Below are positions 8,316 to 17,273 of a DNA stretch of 64,000 nt, piece after piece. Made by a program: the position numbers and the translations under genes. Under the pieces are notes generated by a model. The model was not told where the DNA came from and searched no databases. It was given only the letters and a program-made list of their open reading frames with translations. Numbering within the stretch: position 1 is the first letter of the stretch; each line of letters begins with the position of its first letter. Source of the DNA: SIG78 sp036677805 (lineage in GTDB: Bacteria; Verrucomicrobiota; Lentisphaeria; Victivallales; Victivallaceae); contig JAVBVS010000009.1 in assembly GCA_036677805.1 (NCBI GenBank), forward strand, positions 205,649-269,648. Direction: 5' to 3'.

Positions 8316-9797
8316 TTACAGCTCCACCGTTTGAATCCGCATGAGTTGGGCGGTACGCTTGAGCTCCGCCACGCAGTCGCCGTGAACAACGATGACGTGA
8401 TGGGCGCTGCCGGTGTCGATCAATTCTTCGAGATAATCCCGAACCGGCTTCGCCACCTGGACCATCGCATGGAGTTCGTCGCAGGGCAGCGCCGGAAAGT
8501 CGATGCTTTCACCGCGCGAAATCAGCATCTGATAAGTTTCGCCGCGATTCAGGAAGTGGCCCATGGTGACCGGTCCCGGCTTCATGATCAGTTCATAGTT
8601 GAGGCCGGCGCCCTTAAAGCCCCATTCCTCCGGCGAACAGGTGAGCTTGACCGCCCGGTCATTGACGGCGAGCTCCGGCGAACCGATGCCGTGACCGAGC
8701 AGAAAGAGCGCATTGCTGGCGAGGTCGAACTGGCCCCATTCGGCCTGAAACGGCAGATTGCCGGTGAATTCGCGCATCAGGTCCATCATCGCCAGTCCGC
8801 CGATGTCGCCTTCGCAGCCGACCATGAAGCGATCCTGCTCCATCAGCATGCTCGCGCCCATCCGGGCCGGCGCGCCGGTCATTTTTTCGATGTAGTGCTG
8901 CCCCAGGAAACAGAGTCCGTCGAGGTTGAATTTACGGATGAGTTCGCACATGGCCAGTCCGACTTTGACCGAGCGTCTGACATCGTCAAGTTCGATGTTT
9001 TTGACCTCGAACCGGCCGAAGAGCCGCCGCGCCTCGGCATCGGCTTCCGCTTCCGGTATGGCGCGCCACAGATCGATCAGGTGTTCGGCTTGAATGGTCA
9101 TCACTTCGGGGCCGAGAAAGCCCTTGACCTTGGAACGGTCGAATTCCAGATCGTACATGCCGCGGAACACATGGCCGACCAGACCGTAAGTGGCGGTCTT
9201 CAGCCGTTTGACCGCGCTGAACGCGGCGATCATCCGGGCGATCCGGCGATAAGCGCCCGGATCGGCGATCTCGCCGGCCACAGTGCGATAATCGAGCTGC
9301 ATTTTGCGGAAACTGCCGGAAAGCTGGGTGATGGCGATCAGCGCGCTGTTGCGCATGGTCGCCATGTAGTTATCCGTAGGATTGACATCGTTGCCGGTCT
9401 GGGTGCTGAAGAGGATCACTTCAGGCCGCGATTGCATGCGATTGATGGCGTGCATGGTGATGAAGTCGGGCAGATAAGTGCCCGCGATCACGACCAACAC
9501 ATCGATTTGAGCGTCGCGGAAAGCGACGCCCGCGGCCTCCGCCCGGTCGAGGGTATCGACCATGCCGGGATAGAGCACTCGGCACTCCGGGAGCGCCGCA
9601 GTCAGACGTTTTGACGCCAGTTCGAGGTCTTGTACAACCTGTTTTTCCAGAGCCGGGTACATGCGCCAGTATTCGAAATAGCCCAGACCGAGCATGCCGA
9701 CGACCAGCGGCCGCCGCGGCGGACGTTGGGTCAGGACATCGCCGAAGGCTCCGGCATTTTCGGCGTCGAAACTGGTGACGGGACGGGAATTGGTCAT
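8316..9797 (-). CDS. L-fucose/L-arabinose isomerase superfamily protein
   Basis: The 493-residue protein shows the isomerase superfamily layout: an N-terminal nucleotide-binding-like part with VLVVIAGTYLPDF and LFSTQTGNDVNP, a central part with FLGPEVMTIQAEHLIDLW and LDGLCFLGQHYIEKM, and a C-terminal part with HVIVVHGDCVAELK. Acidic and His residues in GCEGDIGG and HALNxxP-like regions (MGHFLNRGETYQM) could bind the metal. Homologues of this kind are annotated as fucose isomerase or arabinose isomerase, but the true substrate is unknown. It overlaps the upstream deacetylase gene by 4 bp. Confidence 0.8.
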   Translation of the reverse strand: MTNSRPVTSFDAENAGAFGDVLTQRPPRRPLVVGMLGLGYFEYWRMYPALEKQVVQDLELASKRLTAALPECRVLYPGMVDTLDRAEAAGVAFRDAQIDVLVVIAGTYLPDFITMHAINRMQSRPEVILFSTQTGNDVNPTDNYMATMRNSALIAITQLSGSFRKMQLDYRTVAGEIADPGAYRRIARMIAAFSAVKRLKTATYGLVGHVFRGMYDLEFDRSKVKGFLGPEVMTIQAEHLIDLWRAIPEAEADAEARRLFGRFEVKNIELDDVRRSVKVGLAMCELIRKFNLDGLCFLGQHYIEKMTGAPARMGASMLMEQDRFMVGCEGDIGGLAMMDLMREFTGNLPFQAEWGQFDLASNALFLLGHGIGSPELAVNDRAVKLTCSPEEWGFKGAGLNYELIMKPGPVTMGHFLNRGETYQMLISRGESIDFPALPCDELHAMVQVAKPVRDYLEELIDTGSAHHVIVVHGDCVAELKRTAQLMRIQTVEL

Positions 9798-10681
9798 GCT
9801 TTCACCTCGGTTGCAATCTTTTCCAGGGTCGCGAATTCAAGTTCCAGATGTTGACGGGCGGCCTCTTCGCGCGCCCGGCGATACAGCTCCCGCAAGAAGG
9901 CGATACCTTCGCCCTCGTATACCGGATCGACATGGCAGACGGTGATGAACGGAAGGTCCGCCGCCATGCAGGAGCGCAAATCCTGCATGGCCATCGCCAT
10001 GACCCGATCGTATTTGGCCCGGGTCAGATACCAGGTGTAATCGCAGGTCAGCGGCAGGATCGGGCAGGCGGATTTCCGGCGCAGCGCGTCGTAACGTTCG
10101 CGGGTGATCGGGCGCGGCGGAACCTCCATACGGTCGAGAATGTAATCCCATCCGGTTTCCTGGAGACAGGCCGAACTGTCGAAATGATAACCTTCTTCGG
10201 CCAGAGCCTGAAACATGCCCGGACTTTCCTGCAGCGCGGGGGCGCGGAAGCCGGTGATGGCGATGTTCAGCGCGTCTTCAAGCACAATGCGTCCCTGCCG
10301 CAGGCGGGCCCGGCAGTTGGCCACCGAATGATCGCGTTCGAGCGCCGTCTGGTTTTCGGCGGCGTAGCGTTTGTTGGCGGTCTCGTGCGGCAGATCGAGG
10401 ATCATCATCGGCGGCACTCCGAGTTCGAAGCGGTTGTGGCGCAAGCCGTGCTGGGCGAAGCAGTGGCCGCGGTCGTGCGCCGCTTGGATCGCGGGCACAT
10501 AATCCGTGCTCAGGGTGTAAAACGGCCGGTCGGTCGCCTCGTCGATCGGCACTACGAAGAAAGTCGCCGGGATATTTTCGACATCGAAAAATTCGATCAG
10601 ATTCCGGAAATTGACCGGTTTGCTCCAGCCGTCGAGCGCCACATCGTCGACCGACATGCCGAAATAAAAATGCTTGTTCAT
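9794..10681 (-). CDS. NodB-like polysaccharide deacetylase
   Basis: The 295-residue protein has the carbohydrate esterase family 4 fold motifs: SVDDV near residue 11 (the TFDD-type Asp pair), QHGLRHNRFE near residue 83 (the HxxH-type zinc motif) and GFRAP near residue 148 (motif 3 Arg). There is no signal peptide, so it acts in the cytoplasm, unlike peptidoglycan deacetylases. The start at 10681 overlaps the PIG-L gene stop by 4 bp. Two different deacetylase families side by side suggest handling of an N-acetylated or amidated sugar. Confidence 0.85.
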   Translation of the reverse strand: MNKHFYFGMSVDDVALDGWSKPVNFRNLIEFFDVENIPATFFVVPIDEATDRPFYTLSTDYVPAIQAAHDRGHCFAQHGLRHNRFELGVPPMMILDLPHETANKRYAAENQTALERDHSVANCRARLRQGRIVLEDALNIAITGFRAPALQESPGMFQALAEEGYHFDSSACLQETGWDYILDRMEVPPRPITRERYDALRRKSACPILPLTCDYTWYLTRAKYDRVMAMAMQDLRSCMAADLPFITVCHVDPVYEGEGIAFLRELYRRAREEAARQHLELEFATLEKIATEVKA

Positions 10682-11376
10682 CGAAACAGTTCCTCCGCGG
10701 TATGGATGGTTTCAAGCAGATAGAAGCTTTGACGGAACGGTTCGCCGTAATGGACGCCGACGCGGCTGCCGTGATAGCGGGCGCGGGCTTCGAGCGCATT
10801 GTCGAGCTCGCCGAGGTGGTCATGGGCATCAATAAAACACATCCAGGCGGCCATTTTGTCGGCGAAGGTTTCGCTGATGTCGATGATGTGGGTCGGCTCG
10901 GGCAGGGGGTCGTTGACCTCGAAATGAAAATATTTGGCGGCGCGGTGCGGTATGACGCCGAGATCGGCGCTGCAGGCCCATGCCGCCTGATTCCAGGCGT
11001 CGCGGCTGATGGTGGCCATGCCGTGATGCTGGAAATATTCGTTCCACCAGTGCGCGAAGATGACATCGGGCTTGTGCTGTCGGATCACCCGGATGCACTG
11101 CTGGTAGAATTCGCGGGTGGCGTCGACGCCGAAATCGGGTACATCGTAGCACTCGAAACTGGCGACGCCGAGTTTTTCGTGCGCCAGAATGGCGTCGCGC
11201 TTGAAGCGCTTGACCGCCGCGGCGCTGCCGCCGGGAGTGGTGTAAGCCTCATCGCCGTTGCCGAAACAGAAGACATCGACTTGGGCGCCGGATTTGACCA
11301 ACTTCGCAATGGTGCCGCCCATGGCGATGACCGAATCATCAAGATGGGCGCCCAGAACCAGAACCTTTTTCGCCAT
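10678..11376 (-). CDS. PIG-L/LmbE family deacetylase
   Basis: The 232-residue product starts at the ATG at 11376 (GAGG 9 nt upstream); an ATG at 11391 lacks a good binding site. VLVLGAHLDDSVIAMGGTIAKL carries the zinc motif (AHxDD) at residues 8-12, and DVIFAHWWNEYFQHHGM gives the distal HxxH-like residues. Members remove acetyl groups from GlcNAc-containing molecules or cut related amides. It is the first gene of the operon 11376-6015. Confidence 0.9.
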   Translation of the reverse strand: MAKKVLVLGAHLDDSVIAMGGTIAKLVKSGAQVDVFCFGNGDEAYTTPGGSAAAVKRFKRDAILAHEKLGVASFECYDVPDFGVDATREFYQQCIRVIRQHKPDVIFAHWWNEYFQHHGMATISRDAWNQAAWACSADLGVIPHRAAKYFHFEVNDPLPEPTHIIDISETFADKMAAWMCFIDAHDHLGELDNALEARARYHGSRVGVHYGEPFRQSFYLLETIHTAEELFR

Positions 11377-11522
11377 AATTTCAAACCTCATTTGCCGGAT
11401 ATGGAATCATTCCCTGAAGATAGTTTAGCGCAAAAATTTTAAAAAACCACGCCGATTCTGCGATAAATAGAACGGATCCTGCTTTTTTGCGGGCCTGGTG
11501 CCGTTTTTGATCAATTTTTCAA

Positions 11523-11559
11523 GAAAAAAGGCCGCTTCCCTCGAAAGAGTGAAGCGGCC
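11523..11559 (-). terminator. Intrinsic terminator of the RND efflux operon
   Basis: Arms GGCCGCTTC (11530-11538) and GAAGCGGCC (11551-11559) form a hairpin. On the minus strand a CTTTTTTCTT tract follows. It lies about 20 bp past the RND permease stop. Confidence 0.8.
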
Positions 11560-11581
11560 CGGCGGTGAGAAATCGGCGGGA

Positions 11582-14467
11582 TCAGGCGTGTCCAGACGAA
11601 TCGTCCTCAGAAACAGGGATGGCAGCGGGCGCACCCTTGATGGTTTCACGGGTCTTCTGGAAGATTGCGAACATCGGCGGAATGAACCCGATCCCGATAA
11701 CGGTCGCCACCAGCATGCCCCAGAAGGTGGTGGTGCCGATAATTTTACGGCTTTCCGCTCCGGCACCCGAGGCGAACACCAACGGCAGCACCCCAATGAT
11801 AAAACACCAGGCCGTCATCAACACCGCTCGATATCGGTAATTGGCACCGTTCAGAGCCGCCCGAACAATCGATTTACCGTGGCCGCGTTCACGCATGGAA
11901 AATTCAACCATCAGGATGGTGCTCTTGGCACACAAACCGATCAGCATGATTAACCCGAGCTGAGCATAAATATCCAACAGCATGCCGCCATACCACAACG
12001 CCGCCGCGCCACCCAGCATGGCGAATGCCACCGACAAGATGACCGGGAGGGGAATACTCCACGATTCATACTGCGCCACCAGGAAAAGATAGCCGAAAAC
12101 TACCGCAAAGGTCATCAACAGTACAATGCGTCCGTCATTGCCGCGTTCCTGATAACTCATGTCGGTCCAACTCAGTGCATAATCTTGGTTGAATTGGTTA
12201 TGGAGCAGATTCTCAATCTGCTCCATCAGTGCCGTTGTGGAGGCGCCGGGAATCGGAATTACAGTGATTCCCGCGGACATGTTCTGATTGAAGCGTTCGA
12301 TTTTACGAGCACCGAGCATAAGACGCGGTGTCGCCACGGCGGTCAGGGGAACCATACTGCCGGTATTGTTGCGTACATTCAGGTTTTCCAGCATGTCGAC
12401 AGTAGAACGCTCATGATTCTCCATCTGTAATTTAACCTTGAACGAGTAGCCATACAGATTGAAATCATTGACATACAAACTGGCCAAGTTGCTCTGGAGA
12501 GTCATGAAAATTCGGCTGACCGGAACGCCGAGTGCTTCGGCTTTGGACCGGTCGATATCGAGGAAAATCTGCGGCGTGCGAGCGTTGAAGCTGCTGAAAG
12601 CGTACTGGACCTGCGGCAATAGTTTTTTGTCGTTGAGCAGACCGAGCAATTTATGCATCTGCCGTTCGAATTGTTGCGGCGTGTCGCTGCCGGTAGTGCG
12701 GAAGGCGAAGGTCACTCCGCCGGTCACTCCCAGACCCATGATTGCCGGCGGCTGAAAAACCCGTACTTCTGCCTGCGGAATGGCGCGTCCCTCCAGCATG
12801 ATCTGGTCGCGGACGGCCAAGATGCTTCGTTCTTTGGCAGTGCGCAAATTCCAATCATCAAGAGTGATGATCGCAAAGCCGAGGTTCTCACTGGCACCGC
12901 TCATCAGCGAGAAGCCGGAAACTGTTACTACATTCTTCACTCCCGGTAAATTCATGACGATCCGGTTGAATTGCGCCATGGCCGCCGCGGTCCGGGCGAG
13001 AGCGGCTCCGGGCGGTAATTCTAATTCACAAAGCAGACTGCCCTTGTCTTCGTCGGGCAGAAAGCCGCCACGGAGCTGATACAGTAGCACGCCACTACCA
13101 CCCAATACTGCCAGCATCAGGATCATCGTCAGGTAAAATCGCCGGATCATAAAACGGGCAAAGCCGAGATAACTCGATTTGGTACCGTTCAGTACCCGAT
13201 CGAAAATGTGGAATATTGGCCATTGGCGGCGCGGTTGCGAGGATGCCGGTTTCAGAATCAGCGCGCATAAAGCCGGACTCAAAGTCAGCGCATTGAATCC
13301 CGAGATGCACAGTGCGATGCACATCGTGACCGCGAACTGGAGATAGATAGTGCCTACAATGCCACCATAGAAGCCGATCGGGGCGTAGATTGCCGTCAAC
13401 ACCAATGTAGTGGCGATAATGGGACTGGTGATCTGCTTCATGCTTTTTACGGTGGCCTCCATCGGTGGCAACTTTTCATCCCGGATGATGCGCATGGTGT
13501 TTTCAACCACCACGATGGCGTCGTCCACAAGCGAACCGATCACCAGAATCAGGCCGAACATAGTCAGCACGTTGATCGAGTACCCCAGCAGCGTCATGCA
13601 GAAAAATGTGCCAAGGAGTGAAACCGGAATGGCGATCGCCGGAATAGCGGTCGCTCGCATGTCCTGCAGAAAAATATAGGTGACCGCGACAACCAGGATC
13701 AGGGTAAGAACCAGAGTAAACGCGATTTCCTCCACATTCACGAGAATGTATTTGCTCGGATCGTAGGCCAGTTCAGCCTCGACGCCTTCGGGAAAGCGTT
13801 CCTTGAGCTGGGCCAGAAGCCGGTTGGCATTGCGTACCAGCTTCACGGCATTGGCGCCATCCTGGCGGTAAATAGCCATGGCGACGCTGGGCTTGCCATT
13901 GAAGAAGCCTTCGTCGGTATAGCGTTCTGCCCCCAGCTCAAGACGGGCAATGTCGCCGAGCCGGATTTGTTCACCGCGTGGACCGGTGGAAACCACCATT
14001 TCGGCGAATTCTTCCGGCGTTTTGAGCCGTCCGCTGACATCAATCTTCAACTGCAGGCAGGGATTCGATTTCTCTCCGCCAATGGAACCGGCTGCCGCCG
14101 GCTGATTTTGGGAGTTAAGTACGCCGATCACTATTTCCGGAGTGAGGTTCAACGCTGCCATTTTCAGCGGATCGAGCCAGATGCGCATGCTGTAGTTGCG
14201 CTCGCCCAGAATCTCCACCGACCCCAGTCCGGGAAGACGGGCGAAGGGATCTTTGACGTTCATGCGCACATAATTGGCCAATTCAAGCAGCGAGAGGCTG
14301 CGTCCGTCGGTCTGGAAGGAGTAAACTCCGGCGATATCGGTTGACTGTTTTTTGGTGATAATTCCGATTTGGCGCACCGTTTCGGGTAATTGCGCCTCAG
14401 CGCGCTGCACCGCGTTCTGAACGTTGACCTGCGCAATGTCGGAGTCGATGCCCGGCTTGAAGGTCAA
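11582..14467 (-). CDS. RND efflux permease (HAE1/AcrB type), 3' part after a frameshift
   Basis: This 961-residue open frame is the bulk of an AcrB/MexB-type inner-membrane drug:proton antiporter. It includes the proton-relay Asp pair in LVIGSLVDDAIVVVENTMR, the conserved Lys in IGLCAKSTILMVEFSMRERG, and two sets of transmembrane helices. Homology continues upstream of its first Met to about 14541, where the frame changes. A single missing base near 14542 (one G on the coding strand, GAGGAA expected, GAGAA present) separates it from the N-terminal 66 codons. With that base restored the protein would be about 1053 residues, the usual family length. It is either an inactivated pump or a sequence error. 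Confidence 0.85.
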   Translation of the reverse strand: MTFKPGIDSDIAQVNVQNAVQRAEAQLPETVRQIGIITKKQSTDIAGVYSFQTDGRSLSLLELANYVRMNVKDPFARLPGLGSVEILGERNYSMRIWLDPLKMAALNLTPEIVIGVLNSQNQPAAAGSIGGEKSNPCLQLKIDVSGRLKTPEEFAEMVVSTGPRGEQIRLGDIARLELGAERYTDEGFFNGKPSVAMAIYRQDGANAVKLVRNANRLLAQLKERFPEGVEAELAYDPSKYILVNVEEIAFTLVLTLILVVAVTYIFLQDMRATAIPAIAIPVSLLGTFFCMTLLGYSINVLTMFGLILVIGSLVDDAIVVVENTMRIIRDEKLPPMEATVKSMKQITSPIIATTLVLTAIYAPIGFYGGIVGTIYLQFAVTMCIALCISGFNALTLSPALCALILKPASSQPRRQWPIFHIFDRVLNGTKSSYLGFARFMIRRFYLTMILMLAVLGGSGVLLYQLRGGFLPDEDKGSLLCELELPPGAALARTAAAMAQFNRIVMNLPGVKNVVTVSGFSLMSGASENLGFAIITLDDWNLRTAKERSILAVRDQIMLEGRAIPQAEVRVFQPPAIMGLGVTGGVTFAFRTTGSDTPQQFERQMHKLLGLLNDKKLLPQVQYAFSSFNARTPQIFLDIDRSKAEALGVPVSRIFMTLQSNLASLYVNDFNLYGYSFKVKLQMENHERSTVDMLENLNVRNNTGSMVPLTAVATPRLMLGARKIERFNQNMSAGITVIPIPGASTTALMEQIENLLHNQFNQDYALSWTDMSYQERGNDGRIVLLMTFAVVFGYLFLVAQYESWSIPLPVILSVAFAMLGGAAALWYGGMLLDIYAQLGLIMLIGLCAKSTILMVEFSMRERGHGKSIVRAALNGANYRYRAVLMTAWCFIIGVLPLVFASGAGAESRKIIGTTTFWGMLVATVIGIGFIPPMFAIFQKTRETIKGAPAAIPVSEDDSSGHA

Positions 14468-14469
14468 AG

Positions 14470-14742
14470 TCAGGGTATAATTGCCGTTATTATCGCTTTC
14501 GGATTTGAAATAAAGCAGGTCTTCAATTCCGTTGACCTGTTCTCAATTACGCTGGCGACGGTTTCGGCGACCACCTGTGACGTGGCGCCCGGATACATCG
14601 CGGTGACTTTGACCGTCGGCGGCGCGATTTCTGGATATTCGGCGATCGGCAAGCGAAGCATGCACAGCGCGCCGACCAATATGGTGACCAGCGACAATAC
14701 AATGGCGAACTTAGGTCGCCGGACAAAAAATTCCGTGAACAT
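14470..14742 (-). CDS. RND efflux permease, 5' part before the frameshift
   Basis: The first 67 or so residues (MFTEFFVRRPKFAIVLSLV, PIAEYPEIAPPTVKVTAMYPGATSQVVAETVASVIE) are the classic N-terminus of HAE1-type RND permeases. After VIE the frame is wrong and the peptide ends after 23 unrelated residues. The other frame continues with EQVNGIEDLLYFKSES, exactly as the family requires. The start at 14742 lies 11 bp after the membrane fusion protein stop, giving an AcrA-AcrB type operon. No TolC-type outer membrane gene is next to it. Confidence 0.85.
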   Translation of the reverse strand: MFTEFFVRRPKFAIVLSLVTILVGALCMLRLPIAEYPEIAPPTVKVTAMYPGATSQVVAETVASVIENRSTELKTCFISNPKAIITAIIP

Positions 14743-14753
14743 AATGCCGCTTC

Positions 14754-15863
14754 CTACTCTGATTGCGATGCATTCAAAGTTGCCGGAATCACTGTCATTC
14801 CGACCGTCAGTTTGTGGGTGCCGTCCACGACCACCCGTTCGGATCCGTCGAGTCCGGTTAGAATCTGGCGGTATTCTCCGGCCATGCGTCCCGGCGTGAC
14901 CGCACGTTTTTCAACCTGGTTCCCGGCATTGAGCACATAGACCACATAACCGTCATTTTCGGCTACCAGCGCACTGGGCAAGATGCCCCATGGCGATGCG
15001 TTTTCCACCGGAGAAAGCAGAACCGTGACGAAACTGCCCGGAATCAACCTGTAGTCCTGATTGGCAAAGGTCGCCCAACAGGTGATGGTATTGGTGGAAC
15101 CGTCGATTTTATTATCGATCAACGTGATATGCGCCGATTCCGGATAGATGGTGTTATCGGCCAACTGGATTCGGACGACAGCGCGTTCGCGGATGCCTTC
15201 GCTGCCATTGAAATCACTGCGGAAAATGCGTTCACTGAGGCTGAAACGAACGTAAATTGGTGCAATCATTGCAATATCGGTTAATTTACCGCCCTGCGCT
15301 GTGATCAGGTTGCCCGGAGTGAAATTACTCTTGCCGATCCGTCCGGAAATCGGGGCGTGAATTCGGGTGTAGGACAGGGTGTTTTCGGCATCAAGCAGCG
15401 CGGCATCCAGTTCTTTGAGATTGGCCTTGGCTGAAGCAATGTCCAGCACGGCTTTGTCGTGGGTGGAAACGGCCACCGCCTTGTGTTCGAGCAGGGTACT
15501 GCTGCGATTGTATTCGGTCAATGCATAGCGAAGTGTGGCCTCCAGCATTTCCTTCTGTGCCTTCAGTCGTTCAACCGCGGCGCGATAGGTGGTATCTTCG
15601 AGTTCATACAGCAGCTCTCCAGCCTGAATCAATTCACCTTCTCGAAAAGCAACCTTGTTCAAATTACCGGTGACTCGGGGCATAATATCGACATGACGGA
15701 TCGATTCGACCATGCCGACATGACGGCGCGGCGCAACAGCATCGATTTTCACCATCGATCCTATCGCTACCGTCGGTACGGATACGTCCGGGGCCGCCTC
15801 AACCGCCATACCGGAAATTAACCACATTACTGGGAGCGTACAATGCCATTGCCGCCATTTCAT
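14754..15863 (-). CDS. RND efflux membrane fusion protein (AcrA/MexA type)
   Basis: The product is 369 residues from the ATG at 15863 (AAAGG upstream; a GTG at 15875 is less likely). It has a signal peptide at 1-24 (VMWLISGMAVEAA). The remainder shows the periplasmic adaptor pattern: VRHVDIMPRVTGNLNKVAFREGELIQAGELLYELEDTTY (lipoyl half), an alpha-helical hairpin around residues 90-150, then IHAPISGRIGKSNFTPGNLIT and a beta-barrel part. It links the inner-membrane permease to an outer-membrane channel encoded elsewhere. Its promoter carries the MarR-type palindrome. Confidence 0.9.
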   Translation of the reverse strand: MKWRQWHCTLPVMWLISGMAVEAAPDVSVPTVAIGSMVKIDAVAPRRHVGMVESIRHVDIMPRVTGNLNKVAFREGELIQAGELLYELEDTTYRAAVERLKAQKEMLEATLRYALTEYNRSSTLLEHKAVAVSTHDKAVLDIASAKANLKELDAALLDAENTLSYTRIHAPISGRIGKSNFTPGNLITAQGGKLTDIAMIAPIYVRFSLSERIFRSDFNGSEGIRERAVVRIQLADNTIYPESAHITLIDNKIDGSTNTITCWATFANQDYRLIPGSFVTVLLSPVENASPWGILPSALVAENDGYVVYVLNAGNQVEKRAVTPGRMAGEYRQILTGLDGSERVVVDGTHKLTVGMTVIPATLNASQSE

Positions 15864-15889
15864 CGTAGAATTCACCTTTCAGAATTAAG

Positions 15890-15915
15890 AAATTAGTTCT
15901 GTGTAGAACTAATTT
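15890..15915. promoter_or_regulatory. Palindromic operator 1, at the efflux promoter
   Basis: Perfect inverted repeat: 11-bp arms AAATTAGTTCT and AGAACTAATTT around GTGT. It begins right after the -10 box of the efflux operon and would cover its transcription start, so a bound regulator would block transcription. The core GTTCT-N4-AGAAC recurs at 16020-16033. Confidence 0.75.
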
Positions 15916-15944
15916 AATATATCCCCGATTGGTTCGAAAAACAA
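15916..15944 (-). promoter_or_regulatory. Promoter of the efflux operon
   Basis: On the minus strand, TTGTTT (15939-15944) and TATATT (15916-15921) are 17 bp apart. The palindromic operator is immediately downstream. Confidence 0.55.
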
Positions 15945-15975
15945 GTAAAAAACAATATTTTTTAATTGAAGACCA

Positions 15976-16003
15976 TTGTAAAATCTTCAGGATTAGTTAT
16001 ATT
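15976..16003 (+). promoter_or_regulatory. Promoter of the MarR gene
   Basis: TTGTAA (15976-15981) and TATATT (15998-16003) lie 16 bp apart on the plus strand, 63 bp before the marR start. The second palindrome lies just downstream. Confidence 0.5.
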
Positions 16004-16019
16004 ATTTTCGGTATTTAAT

Positions 16020-16033
16020 GTTCTTGATAGAAC
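16020..16033. promoter_or_regulatory. Palindromic operator 2, at the MarR promoter
   Basis: GTTCT-TGAT-AGAAC repeats the core of operator 1. It lies 33 bp before the marR start codon and downstream of its -10 box, which fits autorepression. Confidence 0.65.
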
Positions 16034-16066
16034 TGTTTGCGGAATTTTTAATCGGGAGTCGTCACG

Positions 16067-16513
16067 ATGAATGAATTAACGCTGGATATGTATATCATCA
16101 GCCGTTGCACGCACAATTTTTACGCTCGGGAATTGCGGCAGTTCGGCATTACGATGGGGCAATTCCCGTTCATCATGGGAATTGCGGAGCATGATGGCAT
16201 TTCGCAGGAAAAACTTTCGACGCAGATTCGGATCAGCAAAAGCACGACTGCCACGATCGTCCAGCAACTGTTGGAGGCCGGATTGATCATTCGCGATGTC
16301 GACACTGGTGACCGGCGCAATTTCCGGCTCCATGCCACGGAAAAGGCGTTGGGATTGTTGCCGGAAATTACTCGGGTGATCGACCGCTGTCATCGGGAAA
16401 TTACTGCCGAGTTGACCGAAATTGAACGCGATCTCTTTGTGCGTCTCACCCATAAAGTACGGCTGCGTACCGAGTCCGCGTTGGAGTACAGCAAGCACCG
16501 GCAGGCGCATTGA
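16067..16513 (+). CDS. MarR family transcriptional regulator
   Basis: The 148-residue protein has a MarR winged helix: GITMGQFPFIMGIAEHDGISQEKLSTQIRISKSTTATIVQQLLEAGLI, then a wing with RDVDTGDRRNFRLHATEKA, flanked by dimerisation helices. It is divergently transcribed from the efflux operon and has its palindrome type on both promoters. It therefore most likely represses the pump and itself, with release by a pump substrate. The ligand is unknown. Confidence 0.9.
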   Translation: MNELTLDMYIISRCTHNFYARELRQFGITMGQFPFIMGIAEHDGISQEKLSTQIRISKSTTATIVQQLLEAGLIIRDVDTGDRRNFRLHATEKALGLLPEITRVIDRCHREITAELTEIERDLFVRLTHKVRLRTESALEYSKHRQAH

Positions 16514-16711
16514 GTGCATTAATTGCCTGCCTCCGGCGGTGTTTCGTAACGGCCCCAAAAGCGTCATCCGGCGGATCGCCTGCTTGAAATCCGGCTTTTC
16601 CGAATTAAAAAGTAATCTTTGGAGGTTGCAATTTTGGAAATTCGGCAATAGTTTATGCAAGATGTTGTTTTTGATTGCGGATTTGGCCGGAGCAAAGGGG
16701 TGTTGACGGAA

Positions 16712-17233
16712 ATGTTGCGTGGAATATGGCGCTGGTTGCGGCATGTTTATTACACCAAGATTCTGCGGCAATCGGGAGAACCGTCTTATATTGCGCGAGG
16801 CGTGGCGCTGGGATTGCTTGTCGGCTGGGTGGTGCCGATCGGATTCCAGCTGGCGGTGGTGATTCCGCTGGCATTCCTGTTGCGCGCGGCGAAAATCCCG
16901 GCGGTGGTCTTCACCTTTGTCAGCAATCATTTTACAGTGATCTTTCTTTATCCGATGCAATGCTGGCTCGGCAGCCTGGCATTGGGGTATCATCTGAGTT
17001 ATGAGACGATTTCGCGGCAGCTGGCCGACATTACCCGGGCGGGAACGCTCCGGGAGTCGTGGCGCCTGTTTCTGGAACTGGGGACGGAGTTGGGCCGCGC
17101 GTTCATTGCGGGCGGACTGCTGCTCGGCATTCCCTCGGCCGCGATCGGCTATGTGGCGGCGCTGGCGCTGGTCAAGCGTTACCGCCGGTTCAAGGAACGC
17201 CGCCGTGCCGGAAAAATGGCGGCGGGGCAATGA
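16712..17233 (+). CDS. DUF2062 membrane protein
   Basis: The product is 173 residues from the ATG at 16712; an ATG at 16655 would add 19 residues but has no ribosome site and a poor N-terminus. It has hydrophobic segments at VALGLLVGWVVPIGFQLAVVIPLAFLL, VFTFVSNHFTVIFLYPMQCWLG and AFIAGGLLLGIPSAAIGYVAAL. The Arg-Gly-Val-Ala-Leu-Gly start of the first segment (SYIARGVALGLLVGW) and the NHFT motif are family hallmarks. The function of DUF2062 proteins is unknown. It sits before the phospholipid synthesis genes, so an envelope role is plausible. Confidence 0.75.
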   Translation: MLRGIWRWLRHVYYTKILRQSGEPSYIARGVALGLLVGWVVPIGFQLAVVIPLAFLLRAAKIPAVVFTFVSNHFTVIFLYPMQCWLGSLALGYHLSYETISRQLADITRAGTLRESWRLFLELGTELGRAFIAGGLLLGIPSAAIGYVAALALVKRYRRFKERRRAGKMAAGQ

Positions 17234-17273
17234 AAAAAAAGATGGCGCCATGGCGCCCGGAAAGGATTGACGG

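Noticed and set aside
8166..9614. A 482-codon plus-strand frame
   Set aside because: It is the shadow of the isomerase-like gene; no family pattern and no ribosome site.
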